Assembly: GCF_041381155.1 (NCBI RefSeq)
Contig: NC_091135.1
Location: forward strand, 53,767,997-53,831,996
Direction of reading: 5' to 3'
Source of the DNA: Argopecten irradians
Lineage: Eukaryota; Mollusca; Bivalvia; Pectinida; Pectinidae
Length of the DNA: 64,000 bases
The notes beneath the pieces were generated by a model, which saw only the letters and a list, made by a program, of their open reading frames with translations, made no database searches and had not been told where the DNA came from. Both the position numbers and the translations under genes were made by a program. Shown here piece after piece: positions 23,801 through 34,199 of this stretch. Position 1 is the first letter of the stretch. Each line of letters starts with the position of its first letter.

Positions 23801-26059
23801 ATTCTGTCAGTAAGACAGCACTACTTGGACTGATCAAGTCACTCGTCCCACAATTAGCTACCATGAATATTCGCATCAATGGCCTTGCTCCTGGGATTAT
23901 AGAAACTCACTTCAGTCAAGCGGTAGGTCATCAAGATATTCTATTCCTTGCATCAATATTCCATCTATATCATAACTTGCTTCAGTCAAGCAATAAGTCA
24001 TCAAGATATTTTATATTTTAAAGTCATTATTCCATCTATATCATACCTGAAATTCACTTCAGAATATCAGTTTGCCGGATATCAAAAATCTGAATTCACA
24101 ATCATCCTTTATAGATTAAATCTAGAGTCAATCAGTGAAAGCCAACTGAACTTTACACAAATTTTCATTCATTGAATTTTTAATTATATCATTTCTTGTC
24201 ATCTGTATCATTTATATTTAACATTCTGTATTTGTGATGATAAGAGACAAGTTTTAACTTTTCCAGCTGACTAGCATAGAAGAAATTGCTAAATCAATTC
24301 TATCACAAGTGCCCTTGAACAGGTAAGAATCAGATATCAACTTATCACTAGTTTCTGAATCCTATAAGCCCCTTTCTTAATGCTCTAATTTTTGCCCTTT
24401 CCTTATTCTTTAACTGATACCTCTTTCTTAATCTTATAAATATTGTCTCCTCATATTTAACCGCTGCCCTTTGTTAATCCTATAAGTATATATTGCTCTT
24501 TCCTTATCCTATAGATATTGCCTCTCTGAAAACATGTAACTACAAGTATTGTCTAGAGTGTGCTATTGTTGTGTCCTTTAACTATTGTCAATTTTGATTT
24601 CAGACTCGGTCAGCCCCAAGAATGTGCTATTGTCGTGTCTTATAAATATTGTCAATTTTGATTTCAGGTTCGGTCAGCCCCCAGAATGTGCTATTGTCGT
24701 GTCATAAATATTGTCCACGTTGATTTCAGGTTCGGTCAGCCCCCAGAATGTGCTATTGTCGTGTCTTATAAATATTGTCCATGTTGATTTCAGGTTCGGT
24801 CAGCCACCAGAATGTGCTATTGTCGTGTCCTATAACTATTGTCCACATTGATTTCAGGTTCGGTCAGCCCCCAGGATGTGCTATTGTCGTGTCCTATAAC
24901 TATTGTCCACGTTGATTTCAGGTTCGGTCAGCCCCCAGAGTGTGTTATTGTCGTGTCTTATAACTATCGTCCACGTTGATTTCAGGTTCGGTCAGCCCCC
25001 AGGATGTGCTATTGTCGTGTCCTATAACTATCGTCCACGTTGATTTCAGGTTCGGTCAGCCCCCAGGGTGTGTTATTGTCGTGTCTTATAACTATCGTCC
25101 ACGTTGATTTCAGGATCGGTCAGCCCCCAGAGTGTGCTATGGTCATATCTTATAACTATTGTCCACATTGATTACAGGTTCGGTCAGCCCCCCGAGTGTG
25201 CCGGTGTCGTGTCTTATAACTATTGTCCACGTTGATTTTAGGTTCGGTCAGCCCTCAGGGTGTGCTATGGTCATATCTTATAACTATTGTCTACATTGAT
25301 TACAGATTCGGTCAGCCACAGGGTGTGTTGGTGTCGTGTCTTATAACTAATGTCCATGTTGATTTCAGGTTCGGTCAGCCCCCAGAGTGTGCTATGGTCA
25401 TATCTTATAACTATTGTCCATGTTGATTTCAGGATCGGTCAGCCCCCAGAATATGCTGGTGTCATGTCCTATAACTATTGTCCATGTTGATTTCAGGTTC
25501 GGTCAGCCCCCCAGGGTGTACAATTGTCATGTCCTATAACTATTGTCCACGTTGATTTCAGGTTCGGTCAGCCCCCAGAGTGTGTTATTGTCGTGTCTTA
25601 TAACTATCGTCCACGTTGATTTCAGGATTGGTCAGCCCCCAGGATGTGCTATTGTCATGTCCTATAACTATTGTCCACGTTGATTTCAGGTTCGGTCAGC
25701 CCCCAGGATGTGCTATTGTCATGTCCTATAACTATTGTCCACGTTGATTTCAGGTTCGGTCAGCCCCGGGGTGTGCTATTGTCATATCTTATAACTATTG
25801 TCCATGTTGATTTCAGGTTCGGTCAGCCCCCAGGGTGTGCTATGGTCATATCTTATAACTATTGTCCACGTTGATTTCAGGTTCGGTCAGCCCCCAGGGT
25901 GTGCTATGGTCACATCTTATAACTATTGTCCATGTTGATTTCAGGTTCGGTCAGCCCCCCGAGTGTGCCGGTGTCGTTTCTTTCTTGTCATCAGATGACG
26001 CGTCCTACATAACAGGGGAAACCATCCTGGTTACGGGAGGAATTTCAGCCAGACTCTAA
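11824..26059 (+). CDS. DHRS4: DHRS4-like short-chain dehydrogenase/reductase with N-terminal extension (copy B)
   Basis: Nine coding exons: 11824-11942, 12436-12613, 12786-12863, 20755-20778, 21356-21426, 21956-22007, 23788-23922, 24267-24322, 25945-26059; 828 nt, 275 residues. All internal exon lengths (178, 78, 24, 71, 52, 135, 56) equal those of copy A, so the genes are an inverted duplicate pair. Motifs: [30 protein letters not shown], catalytic Ser166 (VVSS), Tyr179, Lys183 (YSVSK), INGLAPG. The C-terminus ARL fits the type-1 peroxisomal signal. Unlike copy A it has a ~22-residue N-terminal extension ([18 protein letters not shown]..) that is basic and lacks acidic residues, like a mitochondrial presequence. 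Introns carry a 7.5-kb satellite, a HINE-like element and a 64-bp exon-edge satellite. AATAAA near 26357. Confidence 0.93.
13036..20540. repeat. 67-bp tandem satellite, ~110 copies, in intron 3 of DHRS4 copy B
   Basis: The unit contains TTAACATGCATGACCTGGCT, TCACCTGATGTACAAATCTA and a variable hexamer before GTCCTTATCTGTAGTACAAT. The variable site is mostly AAAGGA or TACAA, with minor AAAA, AGA, ACGA and TGA forms. A few units are badly shortened (17300-17395, 18486-18530, 19535-19580). The array fills nearly the whole 7.9-kb intron between exon 3 and the 24-nt exon 4. Nothing in the unit resembles a neighbouring exon. Confidence 0.95.
22085..23617 (-). mobile_element. HINE/'pearl'-like non-autonomous element with ~144-bp tandem core
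   Basis: The left end TAGCTCACCTG forms a hairpin with GGCAAGTGAGC, followed by a GTCCGGC-rich stretch. Then come nine ~144-bp units containing TGACCTTGACCTTCATTC and AAGGTCACAGGGGTCAAA. The right end is GCAGGTGAGCG...GAGCCCTTGTTT. Short inverted ends, a terminal hairpin followed (on the minus strand) by CTAA, and a tandem core match the Helentron-associated HINE/pearl plan known from bivalves. No coding capacity. It sits in intron 6 of DHRS4 copy B. Confidence 0.7.
24553..25981 (+). repeat. ~64-bp tandem array (~22 copies) built from splice acceptor plus last-exon start
   Basis: Each unit has CACGTTGATTTCAG|GTTCGG, then TCAGCCCCCAGAGTGTGC, then TATTGTCGTGTCCTATAACT. The part after the AG equals the first ~37 nt of the final exon (FGQPPECA.V..); the rest equals the end of intron 8. 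Only the last copy (from 25945) continues into [15 protein letters not shown] and the stop. In the exon frame the other copies run SYNYCP and then stop at the TGA of TTGATTTCAG. Confidence 0.93.
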
Positions 26060-27136
26060 AATTTGTGATAAACAATTGATTTTAATTCGGACCGGTATAG
26101 ATAAAAAAAGTGAATCATCGACTCAGTTACGCCATTAGCAATTAATTTGTATCTGGAAAAATTGTATAAAAAAAACTTAGATACATTTACGATTTTTTCT
26201 GCATTATATTGCAGAGGATTATTGATTGATGAAAACTTGCCCGTATTTATATGATTTGCAATCTATGATTCATGATAAGTGTGTATGAATATTTTATATA
26301 CATTATAGCATTGGGTGGCGAGTGATTGTGTATTTGTTTATGATTATATATTTTGTAATAAACGAACCGATTTTTTTCTAATATGATAAATAATTTGTAT
26401 AAGTTTGTTATAAGTACTGACGTTGAGATTGATGGAGGCCAATATTGTCATTTATAACATCCAAAATATTAACTCATTTTACATGAGTAGGCGTTTTTTA
26501 ACGACGAAATGAAGGGTCATAATATATTTTTTCTGATATAAAAGTGTTGTTTACCGGGACTTCCCCATAGACAGCTACCCTTCCTCAATAGTCGAAAAAA
26601 CACTTAATAACTTACCATCAACTAACAACCATTCATCAGCATTCGAACGAAACAGTATTGGTCAGGGATATTGTGATATGGGAACAATACCCTTAATTTA
26701 ATACCACCACAGCCAGGAGGTCGTGAAGATGTCTGTAGTGAACAATATGGTATATCTAGAAAGAGAAAATCAGAAAAGAAAATTGTGAGATGGAAATCGG
26801 TAGACTGAAATCATCCCATATTAAATATTTGCTATCAATGTATTTTGCACGTGGAGTATAAAGGGTAATAGAATCGGTAATTAAAACCAAACTTTTCAAT
26901 TAATAAAACGGGGTCAGTGCTAGTGAACTTCGTGTTAACCAAGCTGCTGTGGATATTTTTTAGTATGGGATGATTATTAGTTTATCCTGTTCATTTCATT
27001 TAATTTCCAAACGTTCAATTACAATGTACCCATATACCAAAAAGTATTGTGTAGTCTTATATAATGGTCTTCGTTGATCTTTAGCTTTATCTGTGCTATC
27101 AATCAGCTACGAGATTACACTGACCTACCTGTAAAA
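26060..27136. other. Intergenic: DHRS4-B 3' UTR and C1q promoter side
   Basis: AT-rich and without a gene. AATAAACGAACC near 26357 is a plausible poly(A) signal for DHRS4 copy B. A TATATAA at ~27057 lies about 80 bp before the C1q start codon. No repeats of note. Confidence 0.45.
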
Positions 27137-29284
27137 ATGGTAAACATGGCACGGCTTCCACTTCTGACCATATGTGTCCTAATATCGAACGTATTGGTGG
27201 CGAAAGCAGCTTCCTACCAGACTGCTGATGGCGGATCTGATTTGGATATGCATGGAGTCAGACGGATTTTAGAGAAATACGGGAATCAAATTGGTAAATG
27301 GACAATTCTATATTTTACTGGTATTAGTCTTCCTTTATTTCATCCACTCCTCTGTATTTCGTCTCATTGATCTCCACTTTGATATAATCGTTGATGTAAC
27401 TGTCAGATTGGTGTCAGTCGTCATTCTTGTATTTACATGCCCTTGTGTTGCCATCCGTAAGTCGTAAGACTTTGCCTGTTATGTCTCATTGACATACTTT
27501 TCCATAAGACTCTTGTCTGTCGGTGCCTCATCAACACCCGTCCATCCTCGAACTTTGTTGCTCGCTTATTTGACCCTACCTGCCGCCGCTTCCTTCACCT
27601 CGGCCTCTACTTGACTTTAGTCGCCTCCTTCATGCCAAACCTTATTTGGCCCAGGCTGCTGACATCGTATCCGTGCCAGGCCTTATGTGACCCTGGTTTT
27701 TGGTATCCCCTTCGATCCTCTCCTTATTTGGCCCAGGCTGCTGACATCGTATCCGTGCCAGGCCTTATATGACCCTGGTTTTTGGTATCTCCTTCGATCC
27801 TCTCCTTATTTGGCCCAGGCTGCTGACATCGTATCCGTGCCAGGCCTTATATGACCCTCGTTTTTGGTATCTCCTTCGATCCTCTCCTTATTTAACCCAG
27901 GCTGTTGACATCGTATCCATGCCAGGCCTTAAAAAAATATACATTTTGATAATTGCTATAGCCTTTTACATGCATTACAGTTAAATTCTTAAACAAAAGA
28001 TCATATACATTTAAACTATTCTAAATTGGTGTCTATCATAATGCTAATATTTCTTATTTAGAGGAATTGCACTATCTAGAAAATCTATCCATCAGAATCA
28101 CTTCAGACGGAAAACATGCGACTTGAACAGAAAATGGTGACTCTAGAAGAAAAGGTCACGCTGTGTGAGCAAAACGTTAGCCATACTAGAAGAGGTGAGA
28201 ACAGCATGCCAGGGCAAATCGTTTAGTCGATTCACTGGTATACGTGTCGCAAGTAGACTGTACCAAACCTTTTAGTGGATGAGAGATAGATAGGGTAAAA
28301 GTAATTAGACTGTATCTTATTATCCAGTAATTAGATCGTACCAAATTATCGAATTATTAGACTGTAGCATATTATCGAGTAGTTAGATTTTTAAAAATTA
28401 TAATACTCGAGACAATTTTTAAAATGTGTCAAAATGTACAAATGTACCTCATCATAAAATAAAAAAAAAATTTGAACCTTAAGTTACCAGTCTTATTTTG
28501 AAAATGATAATTAAATTGACGAATAATGACGAATTTTAGACGCAGGGAAGTCTATGCAACGATATGATATGTATAAACATTATATCAGCAAGTGCCAGTA
28601 TATTTATTTTACTTGTTTGCAGATGATTCCGGTAAAAACATCAACAAACGTGTCGGTAATTACATTTTTATACTTCCTTTTAATACGTACTGCTCTCCTC
28701 CTTACAGCTTCATCAAATTGTTTTAATTTCATTGTTGTTTTTCTTCTTCTTTTTTTTAATTTATAAATAATATACACCAATAAAATGTGAAAACCTGATA
28801 TTTGATCGCCTTTTTCAAGAAAATGTGATTTACTGACCAAATAGTAGTCTTTGTTCACTAATTCTAGACGCTATGTTTTACAGAATCGACAACCGCTGTT
28901 GCGTTCCACGCTGTTCTTGCACACGATGTATCGAACCCGGCACCTGAACATATAATCCCTTTTGAAAAATCAGTAACAAATATTGGTGCCCATTTAAACC
29001 CAAACACCGGTGTATTTACCTGTCCCGAGGTGGGCGTCTATCATTTCTCCTGGATGATCGCCACTTTTGGTGTACAGTATTTCACTACAGAGTTGGTCCG
29101 TAATAACGTGGTCATCGGATCCGCCATGAGTGGAGACAGTGTGTACTGGACCACGGGCGCCGCTTCCGCCATCACCATGCTGGTTCCTGGGGATACCGTC
29201 TGGGTGAGGATAGCCAAGGAACATGGCACTGGCGCCGACCTCAAACAAACGTTTACAATGTTTAATGGGTTTCTGATTAAGTGA
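27137..29284 (+). CDS. Secreted C1q-domain protein with coiled coil
   Basis: Four exons: 27137-27293, 28096-28194, 28623-28655, 28884-29284; 690 nt, 229 residues, every internal junction in phase 1. A signal peptide (MVNMARLPLLTICVLISN..AKA) is followed by a short linker and a heptad-like helix (MRLEQKMVTLEEKV) with one Cys. The C1q domain runs from ~98 to 229: VAFHAVLAHD, FTCPEVGVYHFSWM and the closing FNGFLIK. Exon 2 starts at 28096; the AG at 28060-28061 would hit a stop. Family knowledge: such proteins trimerise and act as secreted lectin-like pattern receptors, and they are greatly expanded in bivalves. No collagen repeat is present. The ligand cannot be told. An alternative start is the ATG at 27146. 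Confidence 0.9.
27634..27930. repeat. 82-bp tandem repeat, ~3.6 copies, in C1q intron 1
   Basis: The unit contains TTATTTGGCCCAGGCTGCTG, ACATCGTATCCGTGCCAGGC and TGGTTTTTGGTATCTCCTTC. Copies are nearly identical, so the expansion is recent. No protein relation. Confidence 0.85.
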
Positions 29285-29449
29285 GACACCCTCAACAGTT
29301 TATATTGTTCATACGAGTTTCTGATAAATAGATACATCTCGCATTACTTAAACTGTCCATTGACTTTTTAATTAAGTAATACCGCTCATTGTGTACTGTT
29401 GAATGGTTTTAGCATGGGTTGCTAATTTATGAAACCATTTTCCTACATT

Positions 29450-30990
29450 TTAGCCCACCATCATCAGATGGTGGGCTATTCAAATCGCCTTTCTTCCGTG
29501 GTCCGTCGTCCGTCCGTCCGTCCTTCCGTCTGTCCTTCCGTCCGTCCTTCCGTCCGTCCGTCCGTTAACAATTCTTGTTACCGTTATTTCTCAAAAAGTA
29601 TTGAAGGGATCTTTCTCAAATTTCATATATAGGTTCCCCTAGGGCCCTAGTTGTGCATGTTGCATTTTGGGACTGATTGGTGAACAAGATGGCCGACAGG
29701 CGGCCATCTTGTAATTTGATAGTTAAAGTTTGTTACCGCTATTTCTCAAAAAGTGCTGAAGGGATCTTTCTCAAATTTCATATATAGGTTCCCCTAGGGC
29801 CCTAGTTGTGCATGTTGCATTTTGGGACCGATCGGTGAACAAGATGGCCGCCAGGCAGCCATCTTGGATTTTGATAGTTAAAGTTTGTTACCGCTATTTC
29901 TCAAAAAGTACTGAAGGGATCTTTCTCAAATTTCATATATAGGTTCCCCTAGGGCCCTAGTTGTGCATGTTGCATTTTGGTACCGATCGTTGAACAAGAT
30001 GGCCGATAGGCGGTCATCTTGGATTTTGATAGTTAAAGTTTGTTACTGCTATTTCTCAAAAAGTACAGAAGGGATCTTTCTCAAATCTCATATGTCGGTT
30101 CCCCTAGGACCCTTGTTGTTCATATTGCATTTTGGGACCGACTGGTCAACATGATGGCCGACAGGCAGCCATCTTGGATTTTAATGGTTAAAGTTTGTTA
30201 CCACTATTTCTCAAAAAGTGCTAAAGGGATCTTTCTCAAATTTCATATGGTTCCCCTAGGACCCTAATTGTGCATATTGCATTTTGGTACCGATCGGTGA
30301 ACAGATGGCCGAAAGGCGGTCATCTTGGATTTTGATAGTTTAAGTTTGTTACTGCTATTTCTCAAAAGTACTGAAGGGATCTTTCTCAAATTTCATATGT
30401 CGGTTCCCCTAGGACCTTAGTTGTGCATATTGCATTTTGGGATCGACTGGTCAACAAGATGGTCGACAGGCGGCCATCTTGGATTTTAATGGTAAAGTTT
30501 GTTACCACTATTTCTCAAAAATTGCTAATGGGATCTTTCTCAAATTTCATATACAGGTTCCCCTAGGACCCTAATTGTGCATATTGCATTTTGGGACCGA
30601 TCGGAAACAAGATGACCGACTGACGGCCATCTTGGATTTTGATAGTTAAAGTTTGTTATCAATATTTCTCAAAAAGTACTGAAGGGATCTTTCTCAAATT
30701 CCATGCATAGTTTCCCCTTGTACCCTAGTTGCGCATAGTACATTTAAGGACTGATCCATAATGCCTTTCGGCACTGATTGGTAAACAAGATGGCAAACCG
30801 GCCGCCATCTTAGATTTCATTGTTGAAGTTTGTTACCACTATGTCTTAGAAAGTACTATAGCGATCTGTTTCAAATTTTATATGTAGTGTGTTTGAACAA
30901 GTTTGAAAAGCAGGGAAAAGATCCCTCTTTCCATTGTCAGACATAGATCATTCTTTGGTGGGCGCCAAGATCCCTCTGGGATCTCTTGTT
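29450..30990 (-). mobile_element. Second HINE/'pearl'-like element with ~154-bp tandem core
   Basis: The left end TAGCCCACCATCATCAGATG is a perfect hairpin with GGTGGGCT. A CCGTCCGTCCTT simple repeat follows, then about nine units of ~154 bp with TTCTCAAAAAGTACTGAAGG, TTCCCCTAGGGCCCTAGTTG and a paired CAAGATGGCCG ... CGGCCATCTTG. The right end is GGTGGGCGCCAAGATCCCTC ... TCTCTTGTT. The plan is the same as the element at 22085-23617, and on the minus strand it also ends hairpin + CTAA. Non-coding; it lies just downstream of the C1q gene. Confidence 0.7.
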
Positions 30991-31045
30991 AAAAGTAAGT
31001 GACAGGTCTTCCTACTTTTTTTAGCTTTCTAAAGAAATGAGTTGC

Positions 31046-31262
31046 TTGGTGTCTTCAGCGGCATGCTCCAGTGATATAGCACTATAAAAAGGGCAAAAGT
31101 TCCACTATACAAGAAGACACCACATGAATATACCGCAGTCTCCCGAAACACGCACCTCGCACAACATACACACAACACACCGCATACATGGGAGGCCGTC
31201 CTTACATGACCATAGCTGTTAATAGGACGTTAATTAATCAAACAAACAAACAAACAAACAAA
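31046..31262 (+). mobile_element. SINE-like element with CAAA tail
   Basis: The body TTGGTGTCTTCAGCGGCATG ... AGTGATATAGCACTATAAAA is followed by the 3' domain GGCCGTCCTTACATGACCAT, GCTGTTAATAGGACGTTAA, and an (AAAC)n tail. Such a 3' domain with a tandem-repeat tail is typical of widespread mollusc SINEs; the family name is not assigned. The 5' part has no clear tRNA A/B box. Confidence 0.6.
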
Positions 31263-31444
31263 CTCTTCTACAGATCCTATATTTAGTGGATTTTATTGTG
31301 GAAAATTATATTCTTCTCTTATATATTTATTTTATAATGAAACGAGACTACAGGCAATATTTAAGGGGGTTTTAATAAACATCTCTCCAGAATATACCAT
31401 TTTAGCAGATTTCTAAACCAAATAAATTGTATGTGCTTCCTTGA

Positions 31445-31493
31445 GTGTTTCGGGAGATTGCGGTATGTGCATGTAGTGTCTCCTTGTAAAAGA
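31445..31493 (-). mobile_element. Partial SINE copy in opposite orientation
   Basis: TGTTTCGGGAGATTGCGGTA and the following ~25 bases are the reverse complement of 31109-31154 of the neighbouring SINE with a few changes. It is a truncated second copy, making a small inverted pair about 200 bp apart. Confidence 0.55.
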
Positions 31494-32658
31494 AGAAACT
31501 CTTACTGAAGCATACAACTAATGACACCGAACAGTTCACCCAACTCGACCCGGTGACGGTATAATGAAAACGGGCGAATCCATTGTATCATTTCATTTAT
31601 ACTTAGTGTTAATCAAGAACAGCACTACCATCTTTATAGAATATGCACGATATGTATCATTCAGAAGATAAAAGTCTAAAGTCTTTCTCACAGGGACGAA
31701 CGCTTAACTTAATGTCAAACGCTACTCGGTGTCAAGGTAGACATTGAAAACAAAGTTATAGTTAAGTCAAAATCTCAAATGTATTTGCCTTTTACGATTC
31801 ACCTACAAGGCTCATACAAGGAAACAGTCATTAGTATTGATGTGGGTGGTATAAGTAAGTCCACCAAACGAAGTTGTAGACTTTTTAGATTTACTCCGTT
31901 TTATCATCATCATCATCATCTTCCTCCTCCTCTTCTTCTTCTTTTTCTTCTTCTTCTTCATCTTCATTTTTTACTTCTTCTTCTTCTTCGAGAACTTTGT
32001 TCAACATATTTCTCAAAGCTATTCACTGAATTGAATGAAACTAACGCAAATATTCAGCATTGGCAGGTGAGTACGCATATGTTTTTTGGGTTGTTTTTTT
32101 TCGAATCGTCAGCGTCATTCCCGGTTTCTCATTATTTACATTTTGTTTTGGTGATACATTTTACCTTAAGGCTTTGTTCCATGAGGCTGCATTATACCAC
32201 TGGTCCTATGTTGGTGCCAACAAATACGTACACGTATGTCAGCATGTGTCATTGGTCATCTCTGTTAACGTTCTTGTTTTGGGTGGATACGATGTACTAG
32301 CTCCTACAAATATTCCTAACGTTAATGAAATCAATGTTAACTCATTCAATATAAACAATATAGTATTTTATATGATACATAAAGGACCATTCAGATTTCG
32401 ACAGGCGAAGGTCAGTTTGAACGTATTACATAATTATGATTATGTTAGTTTAGGTATGACTAAAAGATTATATCCATGTGTCCAAATGATCCATAAATAG
32501 ATTTAGCAGAGTGTGCAGCTTTGTAACTTCACTTATGTTGGCCATGTTTAGGTATTATTTAGTGTTTAAACACTTGGAAGACCAAATACGTAGAGTACAG
32601 TTATAACATTTCGATAATCCATTATATCTTTTCGTTTTTACATTGTTTATGAATGTTA
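31494..32658. other. Intergenic with CAT/CTT-rich microsatellite (31904-31990)
   Basis: ATC and CTT/CTC triplet repeats at 31904-31990 produce a His/Pro/Leu-rich ORF with no other coding sign. A 147-codon open frame at 32060-32500 begins only with a TTG and matches nothing I recognise. No convincing gene is present. Confidence 0.5.
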
Positions 32659-32665
32659 CACTGCC

Positions 32666-33680
32666 TACGGCGGCGTATTAGGGCCACTATATAATTTAAT
32701 TTATCTTGTACGTACAAGTTAGTATCTTGTACGTACAAGATAGTATCTTGTACGTACAAGTTATTATCTTGTACATACAAGTTATTATCTTGTACGTACA
32801 ACTTAGTATCTTGTACGTACAAGATAGTATCTTGTACGTACAACTTAGTATCTTGTACGTACAACTTAGTATCTTGTACGTACAAGATAGTATCTTGTAC
32901 GTACAAGTTATTATCTTGTACGTACAACTTAGTATCTTGTACGTACAAGATAGTATCTTGTACGTACAACTTAGTATCTTGTACGTACAACTTAGTATCT
33001 TGTACGTACACGATAGTATCTTGTACGTACAAGTTATTATCTTGTACATACAAGTTATTATCTTGTACGTACAACTTAGTATCTTGTACGTACAAGATAG
33101 TATCTTGTACGTACAACTTAGTATCTTGTACGTACAACTTAGTATCTTGTACGTACAAGATAGTATCTTGTACGTACAAGTTATTATCTTGTACGTACAA
33201 CTTAGTATCTTGTACGTACAAGATAGTATCTTGTACGTACAACTTAGTATCTTGTACGTACAACTTAGTATCTTGTACGTACAAGTTAGTATCTTGTACG
33301 TACAATATACTAAGTTGTACGTACAAGATACTAAGTTGTACGTACAAGATAGTATCTTGTACGTACAAGATACTAAGTTGTACGTACAAGATACTAACTT
33401 GTACGTACAAGATACTAAGTTGTACGTACAAGATACTATCTTGTACGTACAAGATACTAAGTTGTACGTACAAGATACTATCTTGTACGTACAAGATACT
33501 AACTTGTGTACGTACAAGATACTAAGTTGTACGTACAAGATACTAAGTTGTACGTACAAGATACTATCTTGTACGTACAAGATACTAAGTTGTACGTACA
33601 AGATACTAACTTGTACGTAGATACTAACTTGTACGTACAAGATAAATAAAATTTTGTAGTGGCCCTAATACGCCGCCGTA
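32666..33680. mobile_element. Inverted-repeat element (MITE-like) filled with a palindromic 21-bp array
   Basis: Terminal inverted repeats TACGGCGGCGTATTAGGGCC (32666) and its complement (to 33680) are flanked by the 7-bp duplication CACTGCC at 32659-32665 and 33681-33687. The inside consists of 21-bp units, each with the palindrome CTTGTACGTACAAG. The array reads ..AACTTAGTAT.. up to about 33303 and in the opposite sense (..ATACTAAGTT..) afterwards, so the whole element is one long inverted repeat. No transposase; long ORFs in it are repeat by-products. Confidence 0.85.
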
Positions 33681-34199
33681 CACTGCCATACACATATTAT
33701 TGAAAGATTATTTTCGAAACGACTAATTCAAAGCGCTGACATCGCGTCGATATCCGTATAGTGGCGTTACATAAATGACAAACTATAGTGAATATATACC
33801 AAAATAATACTTACAAGGGCGACCTCACTGGATATCAGGCGACCTTATTAAAATATGTAGGCCTATATATCGAATGTAACAATGTAGCATGTATATACTG
33901 TTTATTCCTCCTATATTAATAAGTCGTACCATAGGGTACGATGAATAAACTACAATTTAGATCATGTTAAATCTCCGTTTATGTATAATATATCGTAACT
34001 ATCTAAAGCCTCGCGTGACAACATTTGACCTAGTAACTGCCGAGTTAATTCCCTTTAATTGTTATTCAAACCGAAAGAAGGAAGTGAATAAAAGTAAACT
34101 ACAGCTCATACTAGTTTATAACGAGGAAGTCTTTATCTGGAAAACCAGTTGTGATCGCTATACCTTATTCCCTCACGAGTGTCATTTTGTGTGTCGAGG

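Noticed and set aside
25223-25874. Several ORFs with [17 protein letters not shown] repeats
   Set aside because: These are the exon-edge satellite copies; they are not separate genes, only repeated pieces of the last exon of DHRS4 copy B.
28062-28095. Earlier acceptor (TTATTTAG) for C1q exon 2
   Set aside because: Using it places a stop in the phase required by exon 1; the AG at 28094-28095 keeps the frame through to the C1q domain.
31779-32300. 173-codon ORF with poly-His and Leu-rich stretch
   Set aside because: It is produced by ATC and CTT microsatellites; no homologous domain and no supporting splice sites.
32060-32500. 147-codon open frame of ordinary composition
   Set aside because: It begins with TTG and has no ATG until near its end; I recognise no family and no splice partners. 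Left as intergenic.
32622-33640. ORFs on both strands reading YVQDTKL/YVQLSIL heptads
   Set aside because: Translation of the 21-bp palindromic array; the sequence is almost the same on both strands, so such ORFs are expected.
32706-33645. Regular palindromic repeats resembling a CRISPR array
   Set aside because: There are no unique spacers, the repeats are contiguous, and the context is a eukaryotic inverted-repeat element.
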